Assembly: GCA_041485845.1 (NCBI GenBank)
Contig: JBGPKH010000259.1
Span: 1 to 11,254 of the forward strand
Direction: 5' to 3'
Length of the DNA: 11,254 nucleotides
Source: OMOG01 sp041485845
GTDB lineage: Bacteria; Acidobacteriota; Terriglobia; Bryobacterales; Bryobacteraceae
Each line of letters begins with the position of its first letter. Positions within the stretch are counted from its first letter, which is position 1. Shown one piece after another: positions 1 to 6,254 of the stretch. The position numbers and the translations under genes were made by a program. The notes under the pieces were generated by a model. The model was not told where the DNA came from and did no database searches. It worked only from the letters and a program-made list of their open reading frames with translations.

Positions 1-43
1 ACTCACGCTCGTTCGGCTACATGCTGAACAGGCAATTTACATG

Positions 44-109
44 GTGAACTCCTTTCAGTTCACAAGATCAGCCAGGCTTATCCTGGCATACCGACCGCAG
101 GGAGCGGTC
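44..109. repeat. Three tandem hairpins downstream of the DUF1501 gene
   Basis: Three perfect short inverted repeats follow each other: 44-50 with 57-63 (7 bp, 6-base loop), 71-76 with 82-87 (6 bp, 5-base loop) and 93-98 with 104-109 (6 bp, 5-base loop). They lie 20 to 85 bases past the stop of the minus-strand DUF1501 gene. No T-tract follows any of them, so they are not classical Rho-independent terminators; a role in ending or protecting the 3' end of the DUF1800-DUF1501 transcript is inference. Bases 1-43 show nothing further. Confidence 0.55.
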
Positions 110-128
110 TTGTCACGGCCAGGCCCCG

Positions 129-1373
129 CTACACCAGTCCCAGCACCTTCGGCTCGTACCCGGGGAACACGCTCTTCAGCGTGGGATTGCCCAGGTGGCG
201 CGACACCAGTTCCCCGAGGACGTCACGGAAATCCGTAGTGAGCGCCAGGTCGCGGCCTTCGTAGAGTTGCTCCTTTTCCAGGCCGGGCCACTTCCCGTAC
301 ACCTTGCCGCCCTTGACTACGCCACCCATGACGAACATGCAGTTGGCGTGGCCGTGATCGGTGCCACGGTTGCCGTTCTCGTGTGCCGTGCGTCCGAACT
401 CCGACATGGTGACCACCGCCACGTCGGCCATACGGTCGCCCATATCCTGCCAGAAAGCGGCCAGCACCTGGCCGTAGTCGCGCAGCAGCACTGCTAACTG
501 GCCCTCCGACGCGCGCTGCCCCAGCTCGTTGACGTGATGGTCCCAACCCCTGATGTCGGCAAAGGCCATCTCGACGCCTACATCCGACTTGATCAATTGC
601 GCGATCTGGCGGAGGCTGTCGCCGAATTGCCCGCGGGGGTACTGGGCGCCGCCCGATGGAGTGTAGGGCTGGCGCTGGACGCTTTGCAGCATGGACACCG
701 CTTCGAAAGTCTCGCGGCCGGCCGCTTGCAGCCCGCGATCCTTGCTGGCCAGGTACATCTCCTGAAACTGTTTGGCGGCCTCGGGATTGCGAACCTGAAA
801 CGCGCCGATACTCTGCAACGCGATCGCCGGATTGGGACCCGCCATGGAGCGCGGCAGCGTCGGTCCGAGTGACACGGCGCGCACCGGCGACACCTTGCCC
901 TGGGGCTTGGGAAGCGCGCGGTTCATCCAGCCATCGTGGGTGGCCTTGTATCCCGGCGTGCCCGACTCCATGTAATCCTGCGCGTCGAAGTGCGAGCGAG
1001 TGGGGTCGGGTGAGCCAACGGCGTCGACGATCGCCAGGTGCTGCTGGTCGAACAGAGGCTTGAGCGGGGCGAGCGAAGGGTGGAAGCCGAAGAAGCCGTC
1101 GAGATCGATGGCCGCGTCCTCGCGCTTGTCACCGCGGGTGGATGGGCGCGGGACGGCGATGGTGGGGCGCAGACCGTAGTAGGCCCGCTCGCCGTGCGGC
1201 ACGACGACATTCAATCCATCGGCGGCGCCGCGCTGGAAAATCGCGACCAGAATCTTCTTGCGCGGGGATGGCGCATCGGCAGCGTACAGAGCTCGCTTCA
1301 ACCACAGGGGCGCGGTTCCGACACCGACCATGGCCAGTGCCGATTTACGGAGAAAGACGCGACGGGTAGTCAT
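129..1373 (-). CDS. DUF1501 family Tat-exported protein
   Basis: A 414-residue protein of the DUF1501 family, whose members have an alkaline-phosphatase/sulfatase-like fold but no settled function. The N-terminus carries a twin-arginine signal (TRRVFLRK at residues 3-10, hydrophobic stretch 11-22), so export in folded form by Tat is expected. Family landmarks are the early strand ILVAIFQRGAADGLN (41-55), SHFDAQ (127-132), GWDHH (276-280), MSEFGRTA (323-330) and GTDHGHAN (337-344); the Asp/His pairs are plausible metal ligands. Length is normal for the family. The ATG at 1373 is chosen because the Tat motif follows immediately; no strong ribosome binding site is seen. It lies 25 bases behind the DUF1800 stop, so the two are almost certainly co-transcribed. 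A partnership with DUF1800 is suggested by context; the substrate is unknown. Confidence 0.93.
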   Translation of the reverse strand: MTTRRVFLRKSALAMVGVGTAPLWLKRALYAADAPSPRKKILVAIFQRGAADGLNVVVPHGERAYYGLRPTIAVPRPSTRGDKREDAAIDLDGFFGFHPSLAPLKPLFDQQHLAIVDAVGSPDPTRSHFDAQDYMESGTPGYKATHDGWMNRALPKPQGKVSPVRAVSLGPTLPRSMAGPNPAIALQSIGAFQVRNPEAAKQFQEMYLASKDRGLQAAGRETFEAVSMLQSVQRQPYTPSGGAQYPRGQFGDSLRQIAQLIKSDVGVEMAFADIRGWDHHVNELGQRASEGQLAVLLRDYGQVLAAFWQDMGDRMADVAVVTMSEFGRTAHENGNRGTDHGHANCMFVMGGVVKGGKVYGKWPGLEKEQLYEGRDLALTTDFRDVLGELVSRHLGNPTLKSVFPGYEPKVLGLV

Positions 1374-1398
1374 AGGATTCGCTACTTCTTTTGAAAGC

Positions 1399-3093
1399 CT
1401 ACTTTTTTTGAAATTCAGGCGACCCCAACTCGGTGGCCGCCTTCGCTATTTCCACTTTCACGCCCGGCACTTTGTTATCGGTCAGTTGCAGGGCGAAATT
1501 CATGCGCGCCAGAAGACCGGACGAGTTCACCCACTCCTGGCTGGAGTTGGAATACCCGGTGGGCTCCTGCTTGCGGTACAGCGGCTGGCCGAGTTGCGCC
1601 ACCTGGCTGGCCAGGGCGAAGGCGTAGTCCACGTTGCCATTCACCGCACGCACGGCGCTCGCCACCATTTCGAGCGGCGATTTCATCTTCGAGCGGTAGG
1701 CACCCAGCGACCAGAACTCTTTGGATTCGAGCATGGTCTTCATGACGTCGCGCAAATCGCCATCGGACTTGAGGAAGGTCTGCGCCATACGGTCGACCAG
1801 TGCCGCGGGCGGTTCGTCGGCTACGAAACGCTGCGCCAGCTTTCGCGAAATGAAGTGTGCGGTGGAGGGATGGCGCGCCAAGATGTCCAGCACTTTCTCC
1901 CCATCCTGAAGGCCGCCGCCCGCTGGAATCGTCCCGCCGAGCACGACTTTTTCGCCACGGTCGTGCAAGCGCGCGTTGAAGGTGAACGAGCCTCCGCGCT
2001 GCGGTTGGATAATGGTCCACCCGGTGAAGCAGCGGGCCACTTCGGTGACGTCCTTCTGGGTGTAGCCGCCGTCCACGCCGAGAGTGTGTAACTCCAGCAA
2101 CTCGCGGCCGTAGTTCTCGTTCAGGCCGCGGCGGGGCCGGTTGGCGGAGCCGCGGGGCTGCGGCGTGTCAGACCCCACCGACTGCCAGTTGTCCAGGTAA
2201 AACAGCATCGCTGGACTTTTCGCAGTGGCTTCCAGCAGGTCCCGGAACTTTCCCAGAACGTGCGAGCGGATTACCTCGCGCTCGTACTCGGTGACCAGGT
2301 AGCGGTCGGCGCCCTTGTCGAGAAAGATGTTGAAGTGGTTGAACCAGAAATCGGCCAGGACTTCGTCAAGCTGGCGGTCGGTGTAGATGGCGCGGAGGAG
2401 CTTGCCCTCCATCAGGTCGCGAGCCACCACCTGCTGCGGACCGTTGGCCAACTGCAGCTTGCGGCGCAACTCCGGCGGAGCAATTTGGAAGAGCTGCTGG
2501 CGCATGCCGCCGGGCAATGCCGCGATCGCGTCGTCCTGCTTGTCAGTGGGGAGCGCCTGGAAGGCCGCAACTCGCTCTTGCGGGGTTCCAGTACGCAGGG
2601 AGCGAATCTGGTTCCGCGTGAGTATGCCGGCGAGCGGCTGGCCTTCGGGCGCGTTAGGGTTCGGCTGGTCCCCTTGGCCCTGCTTGCGCTCAGCCCTGGC
2701 GACCAGTTTCTCGATCATCATCCGGCGGGCGGGATCGGAAGGAAACGGCAATTGTCCCGCGACCATCTGGCGCACCATTTGGGGAGTCGGGTAGTTCTGC
2801 ACTAATTCAGCGGCGGACATCCTCAGGGTGTCGAGCGTCTTCAGCTTCTCTGCGAGGACCGGATTTTCGGGAATCCGCTCGGGATGCAGTTGCAGGTCGA
2901 TCCACTTCTTGAGTCCCATCACGCGGACCTTCTCCGCATCGCCGGGACGCGGGCCGAACGTCAGGCGGTTCAGGGCCTGAAGGACCTTGTCGCTGTTGGG
3001 AATTTGCTTGAGAAACTGGCGAGCGCCGGTGGAGTTCTTCGGAAACGCCGCCACACAACACAGACACGCCAGCGCAAGGAGTAGTTTGCGCAC
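1399..3093 (-). CDS. DUF1800 domain-containing exported protein
   Basis: A 564-residue DUF1800 family protein. Residues 1-17 form a Sec-type signal peptide with two cysteines at 12-13. The opening LNRLTFGPRPGD (41-52) is the standard family start, and the core is marked by LADFWFNHFNIF (246-257), LLEATAKSPAMLFYLDNWQS (286-305), LNENYGRELLELHTLGV (324-340) and EVARCFTGW (351-359). Between the opening and the core, about residues 100-225 hold a charged, Gln/Pro/Asn-rich linker that looks longer than in typical members. The start is GTG at 3093, preceded by AGAGG six bases upstream. It is the first gene of a two-gene minus-strand operon with DUF1501, and is divergent from the SIMPL gene across about 95 bases. 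The biochemical role of the family is unknown; these pairs are common in Planctomycetes, Acidobacteriota and Bacteroidota. Confidence 0.93.
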   Translation of the reverse strand: MRKLLLALACLCCVAAFPKNSTGARQFLKQIPNSDKVLQALNRLTFGPRPGDAEKVRVMGLKKWIDLQLHPERIPENPVLAEKLKTLDTLRMSAAELVQNYPTPQMVRQMVAGQLPFPSDPARRMMIEKLVARAERKQGQGDQPNPNAPEGQPLAGILTRNQIRSLRTGTPQERVAAFQALPTDKQDDAIAALPGGMRQQLFQIAPPELRRKLQLANGPQQVVARDLMEGKLLRAIYTDRQLDEVLADFWFNHFNIFLDKGADRYLVTEYEREVIRSHVLGKFRDLLEATAKSPAMLFYLDNWQSVGSDTPQPRGSANRPRRGLNENYGRELLELHTLGVDGGYTQKDVTEVARCFTGWTIIQPQRGGSFTFNARLHDRGEKVVLGGTIPAGGGLQDGEKVLDILARHPSTAHFISRKLAQRFVADEPPAALVDRMAQTFLKSDGDLRDVMKTMLESKEFWSLGAYRSKMKSPLEMVASAVRAVNGNVDYAFALASQVAQLGQPLYRKQEPTGYSNSSQEWVNSSGLLARMNFALQLTDNKVPGVKVEIAKAATELGSPEFQKK

Positions 3094-3188
3094 CTGATAC
3101 CTCTGTTTCTAGTAAACTCCAATTCCGGAAATTCGTTGCGGTACACGTCTATTAAGGTACAGCGGTATATTCGAAACTGGAGGAAACA
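3094..3188. promoter_or_regulatory. Divergent promoter region between DUF1800 and SIMPL genes
   Basis: The 95 bases separate two genes reading away from each other, so both promoters must lie here or within the genes. A plus-strand TATATT at 3166-3171 could be a -10 box, but no convincing -35 sits 17 bases before it. A perfect 8-bp palindrome TTCCGGAA is at 3123-3130 and could be an operator half. The SIMPL ribosome binding site GGAGG is at 3179-3183. Promoter assignment is tentative. Confidence 0.3.
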
Positions 3189-3866
3189 ATGCCAAGGATT
3201 CACGCATTTTTCTACTGTTTGCTGCTGGCTTCGGGGGCCATGGCGCAAACGCCACCGCCGGGCACCATCCAAGCGGTGGGGACCGCCACCATCAGCTTCA
3301 CGCCGAACCAGGCGCAATTCACTGTCGGAGTGGTCACGCAAGGCGCCACGGCACAGGATGCCGCACAACAGAATGCCACCCTCTCGACGACCGTGCAAAA
3401 CGCGCTCAAGTCCGCACTGGGCGCCAACGGAAGCATCCAGACCATCAACTACTCCGTGAGCCCGCGCTACAACAACCTGCCCACACCTGGGATCATCGGC
3501 TACACGGCCAGTAACACGGTTCTCGTCACCACTTTCAATCTCTCCAACATCGGGACCTTGATCGACACGGCAAATTTGGCCGGCGCGAATAATATCGGCG
3601 GCGTGTCGTTCGGGCTGCAAAACCCCGATCCGTTCGTCCAGCAGGCGTTAACCGCGGCGGGGAAGCAGGCGCTCGCTTATGCCGCGTCGATCGCCGCGGG
3701 CGTCGGCGGAAAAGTTGGTGCGGTGCGCTCGGCGATCCAGGGCTCCCAGTACTCGCCGATTGCGGTGACGGGTGTCGCCGCGGGAGCCGCCACCACACCC
3801 ATCCAGCCCGGCACGGTCAGCGTGAGTGCTACAGTGACGATCAGCGCGCAATTGATCCAACCGTAA
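3189..3866 (+). CDS. SIMPL domain-containing exported protein (DUF541)
   Basis: A 225-residue protein of the SIMPL/DUF541 family (Oxidative stress-defence YggE relatives), which are periplasmic or outer-envelope proteins forming ring-like oligomers in studied cases. Residues 1-19 are a signal peptide with cleavage expected after AMA-Q (17-20). The mature part begins with the family pattern IQAVGTATISFTPNQAQFTVGV (residues 27-48, broken strand of small residues) and continues with YSVSPRYN (88-95), a glycine/asparagine-rich middle and a C-terminal VSVSATVTISAQL strand typical of the fold. GGAGG ends five bases before the ATG at 3189, which fixes the start. msrA follows after 4 bases, making a likely bicistronic unit linked to oxidative damage. 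The family assignment is firm; the precise role is not known. Confidence 0.9.
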   Translation: MPRIHAFFYCLLLASGAMAQTPPPGTIQAVGTATISFTPNQAQFTVGVVTQGATAQDAAQQNATLSTTVQNALKSALGANGSIQTINYSVSPRYNNLPTPGIIGYTASNTVLVTTFNLSNIGTLIDTANLAGANNIGGVSFGLQNPDPFVQQALTAAGKQALAYAASIAAGVGGKVGAVRSAIQGSQYSPIAVTGVAAGAATTPIQPGTVSVSATVTISAQLIQP

Positions 3867-3870
3867 CGCC

Positions 3871-4416
3871 ATGGCGAAACTCGAAACGGCGACACTCGGC
3901 GGCGGCTGCTTCTGGTGCCTGGAGGCGGTCTACAACGAAATGGAGGGCGTGGTCTCGGCGATATCCGGGTACATGGGAGGCCACATCGACCATCCCACTT
4001 ACCACGACGTGTGCACCGGCCGGACGGGACACGTGGAGGTCGTGCAGGTGACGTTCGATAGCGAAGTGACGTCGTATCGCGAGATTCTCGAGGTCTTTTT
4101 CGGCATCCACGACCCCACTTCGCGCGACCGGCAAGGGAACGATTCGGGACCGCAATACCGCTCGGTCATCTTCTATCACGATGACGGTCAGCGGGCGGTG
4201 GCGCGGGAGTTGATCCGCGAGCTGGATGCCGAGGAGATCTGGTCGCAGCCGATCGTGACGGAGGTCCGGCCGGCGCCCGTTTTCTACCCGGCGGAGGACT
4301 ATCACCAGGAGTATTTCCGAAACAACCCGCAGCAACCGTACTGCTCGTTTGTGGTGGCGCCTAAGGTGCGGAAGTTCCGGGAGAAGTTCGCCGGGAAACT
4401 GCGCCGGGGGGTGTGA
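3871..4416 (+). CDS. msrA: Peptide-methionine (S)-S-oxide reductase MsrA
   Basis: A 181-residue MsrA that reduces the S-epimer of methionine sulfoxide in proteins and free methionine sulfoxide, using thioredoxin or a similar reductant. The signature GGGCFWCLEAV (10-20) contains the catalytic Cys13 with Phe14-Trp15; other landmarks are GYMGG (33-37), TGHVEVVQVTFD (52-63, with the conserved Glu56), GNDSGPQYRS (89-98), YHQEYF (144-149) and QPYC (155-158). Cys16, Cys48 and Cys158 are the other cysteines, any of which may act as resolving residue. No signal peptide is present, so it should be cytosolic. The ATG at 3871 comes 4 bases after the SIMPL stop and has no clear Shine-Dalgarno of its own, so translational coupling is likely. 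No MsrB domain is fused. Confidence 0.97.
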   Translation: MAKLETATLGGGCFWCLEAVYNEMEGVVSAISGYMGGHIDHPTYHDVCTGRTGHVEVVQVTFDSEVTSYREILEVFFGIHDPTSRDRQGNDSGPQYRSVIFYHDDGQRAVARELIRELDAEEIWSQPIVTEVRPAPVFYPAEDYHQEYFRNNPQQPYCSFVVAPKVRKFREKFAGKLRRGV

Positions 4417-4423
4417 TGAAATC

Positions 4424-4623
4424 GGCAGGCTGAAGCCCTGCCCCACCAAGTGTTGAAGTTGTCGTGCGGGACAGCGGCAAGACCGCTCGGTTGAAGACGC
4501 GGCGAAGAACCGGCGAAAATACCCGACCCGCACCGGCCGCGTCTTCATGCCCTTTGGTGGGCCGCCGCGGCCCATCGGGACCTCCCTGTGGGCGCGGCTC
4601 AGTAAGCACTTTTCCGAGCCGCG
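4424..4623. repeat. Intergenic cluster of inverted repeats
   Basis: In the gap between the convergent msrA and PEGA genes, five inverted repeats succeed one another: GGCAGG/CCTGCC (4424-4429 with 4437-4442), AGCGG/CCGCT (4473-4477 with 4483-4487), a perfect 12-bp pair TGAAGACGCGGC/GCCGCGTCTTCA (4492-4503 with 4536-4547), TGGGCCG/CGGCCCA (4558-4564 with 4568-4574) and CGCGGCTC/GAGCCGCG (4593-4600 with 4616-4623). The motif GGGAGCGG-Y-CTTG occurs both here (about 4630) and near position 100 of the window. The first hairpin, 8 bases past the msrA stop, may end that transcript. The cluster resembles dispersed intergenic repeats of acidobacterial genomes, which is inference. No gene is seen in 4417-4713. 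Confidence 0.6.
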
Positions 4624-4655
4624 ACGAAAGGGAGCGGCCTTGCGGTGGGCAAACA

Positions 4656-4691
4656 GCAAAAGCCGGGAGCGCTCTCCGCGCCCCCCGGCTT
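4656..4691 (-). terminator. Probable terminator of the PEGA-protein gene
   Basis: Read on the minus strand, AAGCCGGG (4691-4684) pairs perfectly with CCCGGCTT (4667-4660) around a 16-base loop, and the stem is followed by TTGCTGTTT. It begins 23 bases past the gene's stop. The T-tract is interrupted, so strength is uncertain. Confidence 0.5.
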
Positions 4692-4713
4692 GGTTTCTCA
4701 ACTTCATCTCGAA

Positions 4714-5640
4714 TTACCGGGAAGCTCTCTGGACTCCGCGGGCTCCCAGGGTGGCGTTGATGGTTACCGCGCCGCCGGTCACCTGGATGTTGCGCTGCCA
4801 GACGCTGCCGCCGTGCTTCAGCACGACCTGGTGAACGCCGGGTGTGAGCTGGATGGTGGCCGGTGCGTTGCCTACGAACATTCCGTCCACTTCGATATCG
4901 GCGCCGGGCTGGTTGGCGTTGATGCTCACCGCGGCTGCTCCGCTTTCATTCCCCATGCCCATGGCCATCGCGGACTGCGTGGCCGCCGTGTTCATCACGG
5001 AGGTGTTGTTCATCAGTACCGGATTGCCGGCGGTGTTCACGCTGGGCGGCAGTCCTCCGTTGTTCGCCGCACCGCCGTTTGCCTGGCGGACGACCATGAT
5101 GGGAGCCTGCGGCAGAACGCGGGTGACGAGCGGGGCGCTGGCCGCGACGGCGGCGGCTACGTAGGTGCTCTCGTCGGCGAAGACGTCGTAGGTGCGGCCC
5201 TTGATAATCGTGGCGTCGTGACCGGGCCTGAAAAATACCGCGGCGATTCCGGCGGTCAACACGCCGGCGGCTGCGCCGTTCCTGCCGCGGTTCCTCATCG
5301 GGTGGTAGCGGACGCTGAGCCAATTGCCGTCGACCATCTGCACGCGTTCGATGGTGAAGTCCAGCTCCCCGCCGCGGGTCAGCATGCGGCGGCCCTCGGT
5401 CCTGATAATGCTGCCGGTGGCGCGGGCGCCGTTGGCGATGGCGATGGCATCTCCCACGCGCACTTCCTGGGTGACCGCGAAATCCACGGTTTGGCCGAGC
5501 TCGGCGGTTTCCGAGGTGAGGTTTTCTTCCAGCCGGACGCGGATTTTGGTTCCGTCCGGGATCATCACCTGAGCCATGGCCACCGATGCCGTAAACATCG
5601 TCGCCGTAAACATCGTCGCAAACAGCAGATTCGTTTTCAT
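4714..5640 (-). CDS. Secreted PEGA domain-containing protein
   Basis: A 308-residue exported protein. Residues 1-24 are a signal peptide ending AMAQ, with the five residues ATMFT present twice in a row (8-17). Residues 25-112 form a beta-rich segment starting IPDGTKIRVRLEENLTSETA (27-46), of a type often seen in acidobacterial secreted proteins; 121-137 is an Ala/Gly-rich hydrophobic patch; 185-235 is an Asn/Ala/Met-rich linker; 237-298 is a PEGA domain (PGADIEVDGMFVGNAPATI at 246-264, then TPGVHQVVLKHGG at 266-278). PEGA domains are small beta domains found on surface or membrane-anchored proteins. AGAGGAG lies 7 bases before the ATG at 5640 and fixes this start; the open frame runs upstream to 5778 but that part has no signal-peptide character. 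The gene stands alone and converges on msrA. Function unknown beyond the domain. Confidence 0.85.
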   Translation of the reverse strand: MKTNLLFATMFTATMFTASVAMAQVMIPDGTKIRVRLEENLTSETAELGQTVDFAVTQEVRVGDAIAIANGARATGSIIRTEGRRMLTRGGELDFTIERVQMVDGNWLSVRYHPMRNRGRNGAAAGVLTAGIAAVFFRPGHDATIIKGRTYDVFADESTYVAAAVAASAPLVTRVLPQAPIMVVRQANGGAANNGGLPPSVNTAGNPVLMNNTSVMNTAATQSAMAMGMGNESGAAAVSINANQPGADIEVDGMFVGNAPATIQLTPGVHQVVLKHGGSVWQRNIQVTGGAVTINATLGARGVQRASR

Positions 5641-5726
5641 CGTCGTTCTCCTCTTTTGAGCTTCGCTCGCTCTCAACCTGAAACGCGACGGCATGGGAGA
5701 ATCGGGATCAAACAAATTCTTTGAGA

Positions 5727-5765
5727 GGGACCGGGCTCGACGGGGCACGGGGGGGCACCGGGGGG
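5727..5765 (+). promoter_or_regulatory. G-run cluster with G-quadruplex consensus
   Basis: Five G-runs lie on the plus strand at 5727-5729, 5733-5735, 5742-5745, 5749-5755 and 5760-5765, separated by loops of 3, 6, 3 and 4 bases. This satisfies the usual G3+N1-7 quadruplex pattern. It sits between the PEGA gene start and the promoter of the small plus-strand gene. Formation in the cell and any regulatory role are inference. Confidence 0.45.
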
Positions 5766-5778
5766 CGCCAGAAGGCAT

Positions 5779-5807
5779 TTGGCACCGGTTGAGGAATTCT
5801 CTATTAT
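5779..5807 (+). promoter_or_regulatory. Sigma70-like promoter for the 56-codon gene
   Basis: TTGGCA (5779-5784) and TATTAT (5802-5807) are separated by exactly 17 bases, one of the best sigma70-type matches in the window. Expected transcription start is near 5813-5815, only a few bases before the ATG at 5820, so the message would be almost leaderless. Confidence 0.45.
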
Positions 5808-5819
5808 GGGAGTGTGGAT

Positions 5820-5990
5820 ATGACCGCCAGTGACGTGGCGCGGGACAATCTAAGAAAGCTCACCGACGACGAAGCAGCATCCGCCGGAAAATGCCGCGAA
5901 CGCGAGGCGCTGGAACGAAGTTTCAAGCGCTTCCAGTTCAAGGTCGGCAAACGAACCTGGGATCGGGCCGACTTGTATTTCCGCTCCTGA
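5820..5990 (+). CDS. Small hypothetical protein, 56 residues
   Basis: An ORF of 56 codons starting at ATG 5820 (an in-frame GTG is two codons upstream at 5814). I do not recognise the protein. It is charged and without signal or membrane segment: an acidic/basic helical N-terminal two-thirds (DNLRKLTDDEAASAGK at 9-24) ending in a compact FQFKVGKRTWDRADLY (38-53) tail. About 69% of its third codon positions are G or C, as expected of a real gene here. GGGAG lies 7 bases before the ATG, but the promoter at 5779-5807 would start transcription downstream of it. It is divergent from the PEGA gene, and its last codons overlap a tRNA-Pro-like sequence. A small DNA-binding or antitoxin-like protein is possible but unsupported. 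Confidence 0.5.
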   Translation: MTASDVARDNLRKLTDDEAASAGKCREREALERSFKRFQFKVGKRTWDRADLYFRS

Positions 5991-6039
5991 CTTTTGCCTT
6001 GGGCACAGAGGGTCGGGCGTTCAAATCGCCCCGACCCGA
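5964..6039 (+). pseudogene. Degenerate tRNA-Pro(TGG)-like sequence
   Basis: A 76-base stretch fits tRNA geometry except for the D-arm. The acceptor strands CGGGCCG (5964-5970) and CGACCCG (6032-6038) pair at 6 of 7 positions. The T-arm is perfect: GGGCG (6015-6019), loop TTCAAAT (6020-6026), CGCCC (6027-6031). The variable loop is GGGTC, and the anticodon loop CTTGGGC (5998-6004) carries TGG. The anticodon stem has one mismatch and one wobble, no D-arm can form, and the 3' end is A-ACA rather than CCA. It is therefore not a working tRNA. It could be a remnant left at an integration site. Alternatively the strong hairpin 6010-6037 (10 bp, one bulge) is simply a terminator for the small gene. 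Confidence 0.35.
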
Positions 6040-6080
6040 ACAATGTTTTCAATGAGTTGCGGCCAGTTCGTTAGCTGCGG

Positions 6081-6191
6081 CTAATTCCCGATGTAGTTGA
6101 TCCTGTAGATGTTGGTTTCCTCCAGTTTCAACATCGGGGCTATCAGGGCGGCTTGACCGCGGATTTCTGCATTGCCCAATGCATCGTGACT
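6081..6191 (-). pseudogene. C-terminal coding fragment of unknown origin
   Basis: A minus-strand frame opens after a stop at 6194-6192 and closes with TAG at 6083-6081, with no start codon until an internal Met. The 36 sense codons end in MLKLEETNIYRINYIGN, which reads like the natural tail of a protein rather than noise. It lies just past the 3' end of the DUF5615 gene on the same strand. Family not recognised. The inverted repeat CCCGATGT/ACATCGGG (6087-6094 with 6131-6138) falls inside it. The coding nature is an inference from residue pattern alone. Confidence 0.25.
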
Positions 6192-6254
6192 TCAAGCCTC
6201 TTCCTGCGGGTGTGCAGCGCTGACCTGATCCTTACCGCGAGGGTTCCGGAATGT

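Noticed and set aside
1258..2091. 277-codon plus-strand open frame opposite DUF1501/DUF1800
   Set aside because: Spans two well-supported minus-strand genes and their gap; no family pattern.
3841..4707. 288-codon minus-strand open frame opposite msrA
   Set aside because: Covers msrA, a clear enzyme gene, and the hairpin array; arginine/histidine-rich shadow composition.
4645..5724. 359-codon plus-strand open frame opposite the PEGA gene
   Set aside because: His/Gly/Arg-rich with no recognisable domain; it is the antisense shadow of a GC-rich gene that has its own signal peptide, ribosome binding site and PEGA domain.
5641..5778. N-terminal extension of the PEGA protein to 5778
   Set aside because: Adds 46 Pro/Arg-rich residues read from the G-run cluster before a clear signal peptide with its own ribosome binding site.
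6010..6050. Strong Rho-independent terminator
   Set aside because: The 10-bp stem is strong but no T-tract follows directly, and the loop is the exact tRNA T-loop sequence; kept only as an alternative reading of the tRNA relic.
5804..6052. 82-codon minus-strand frame across the tRNA-like sequence
   Set aside because: Arg/Ser-rich antisense of the small plus-strand gene and the tRNA-like hairpin; no ribosome binding site.
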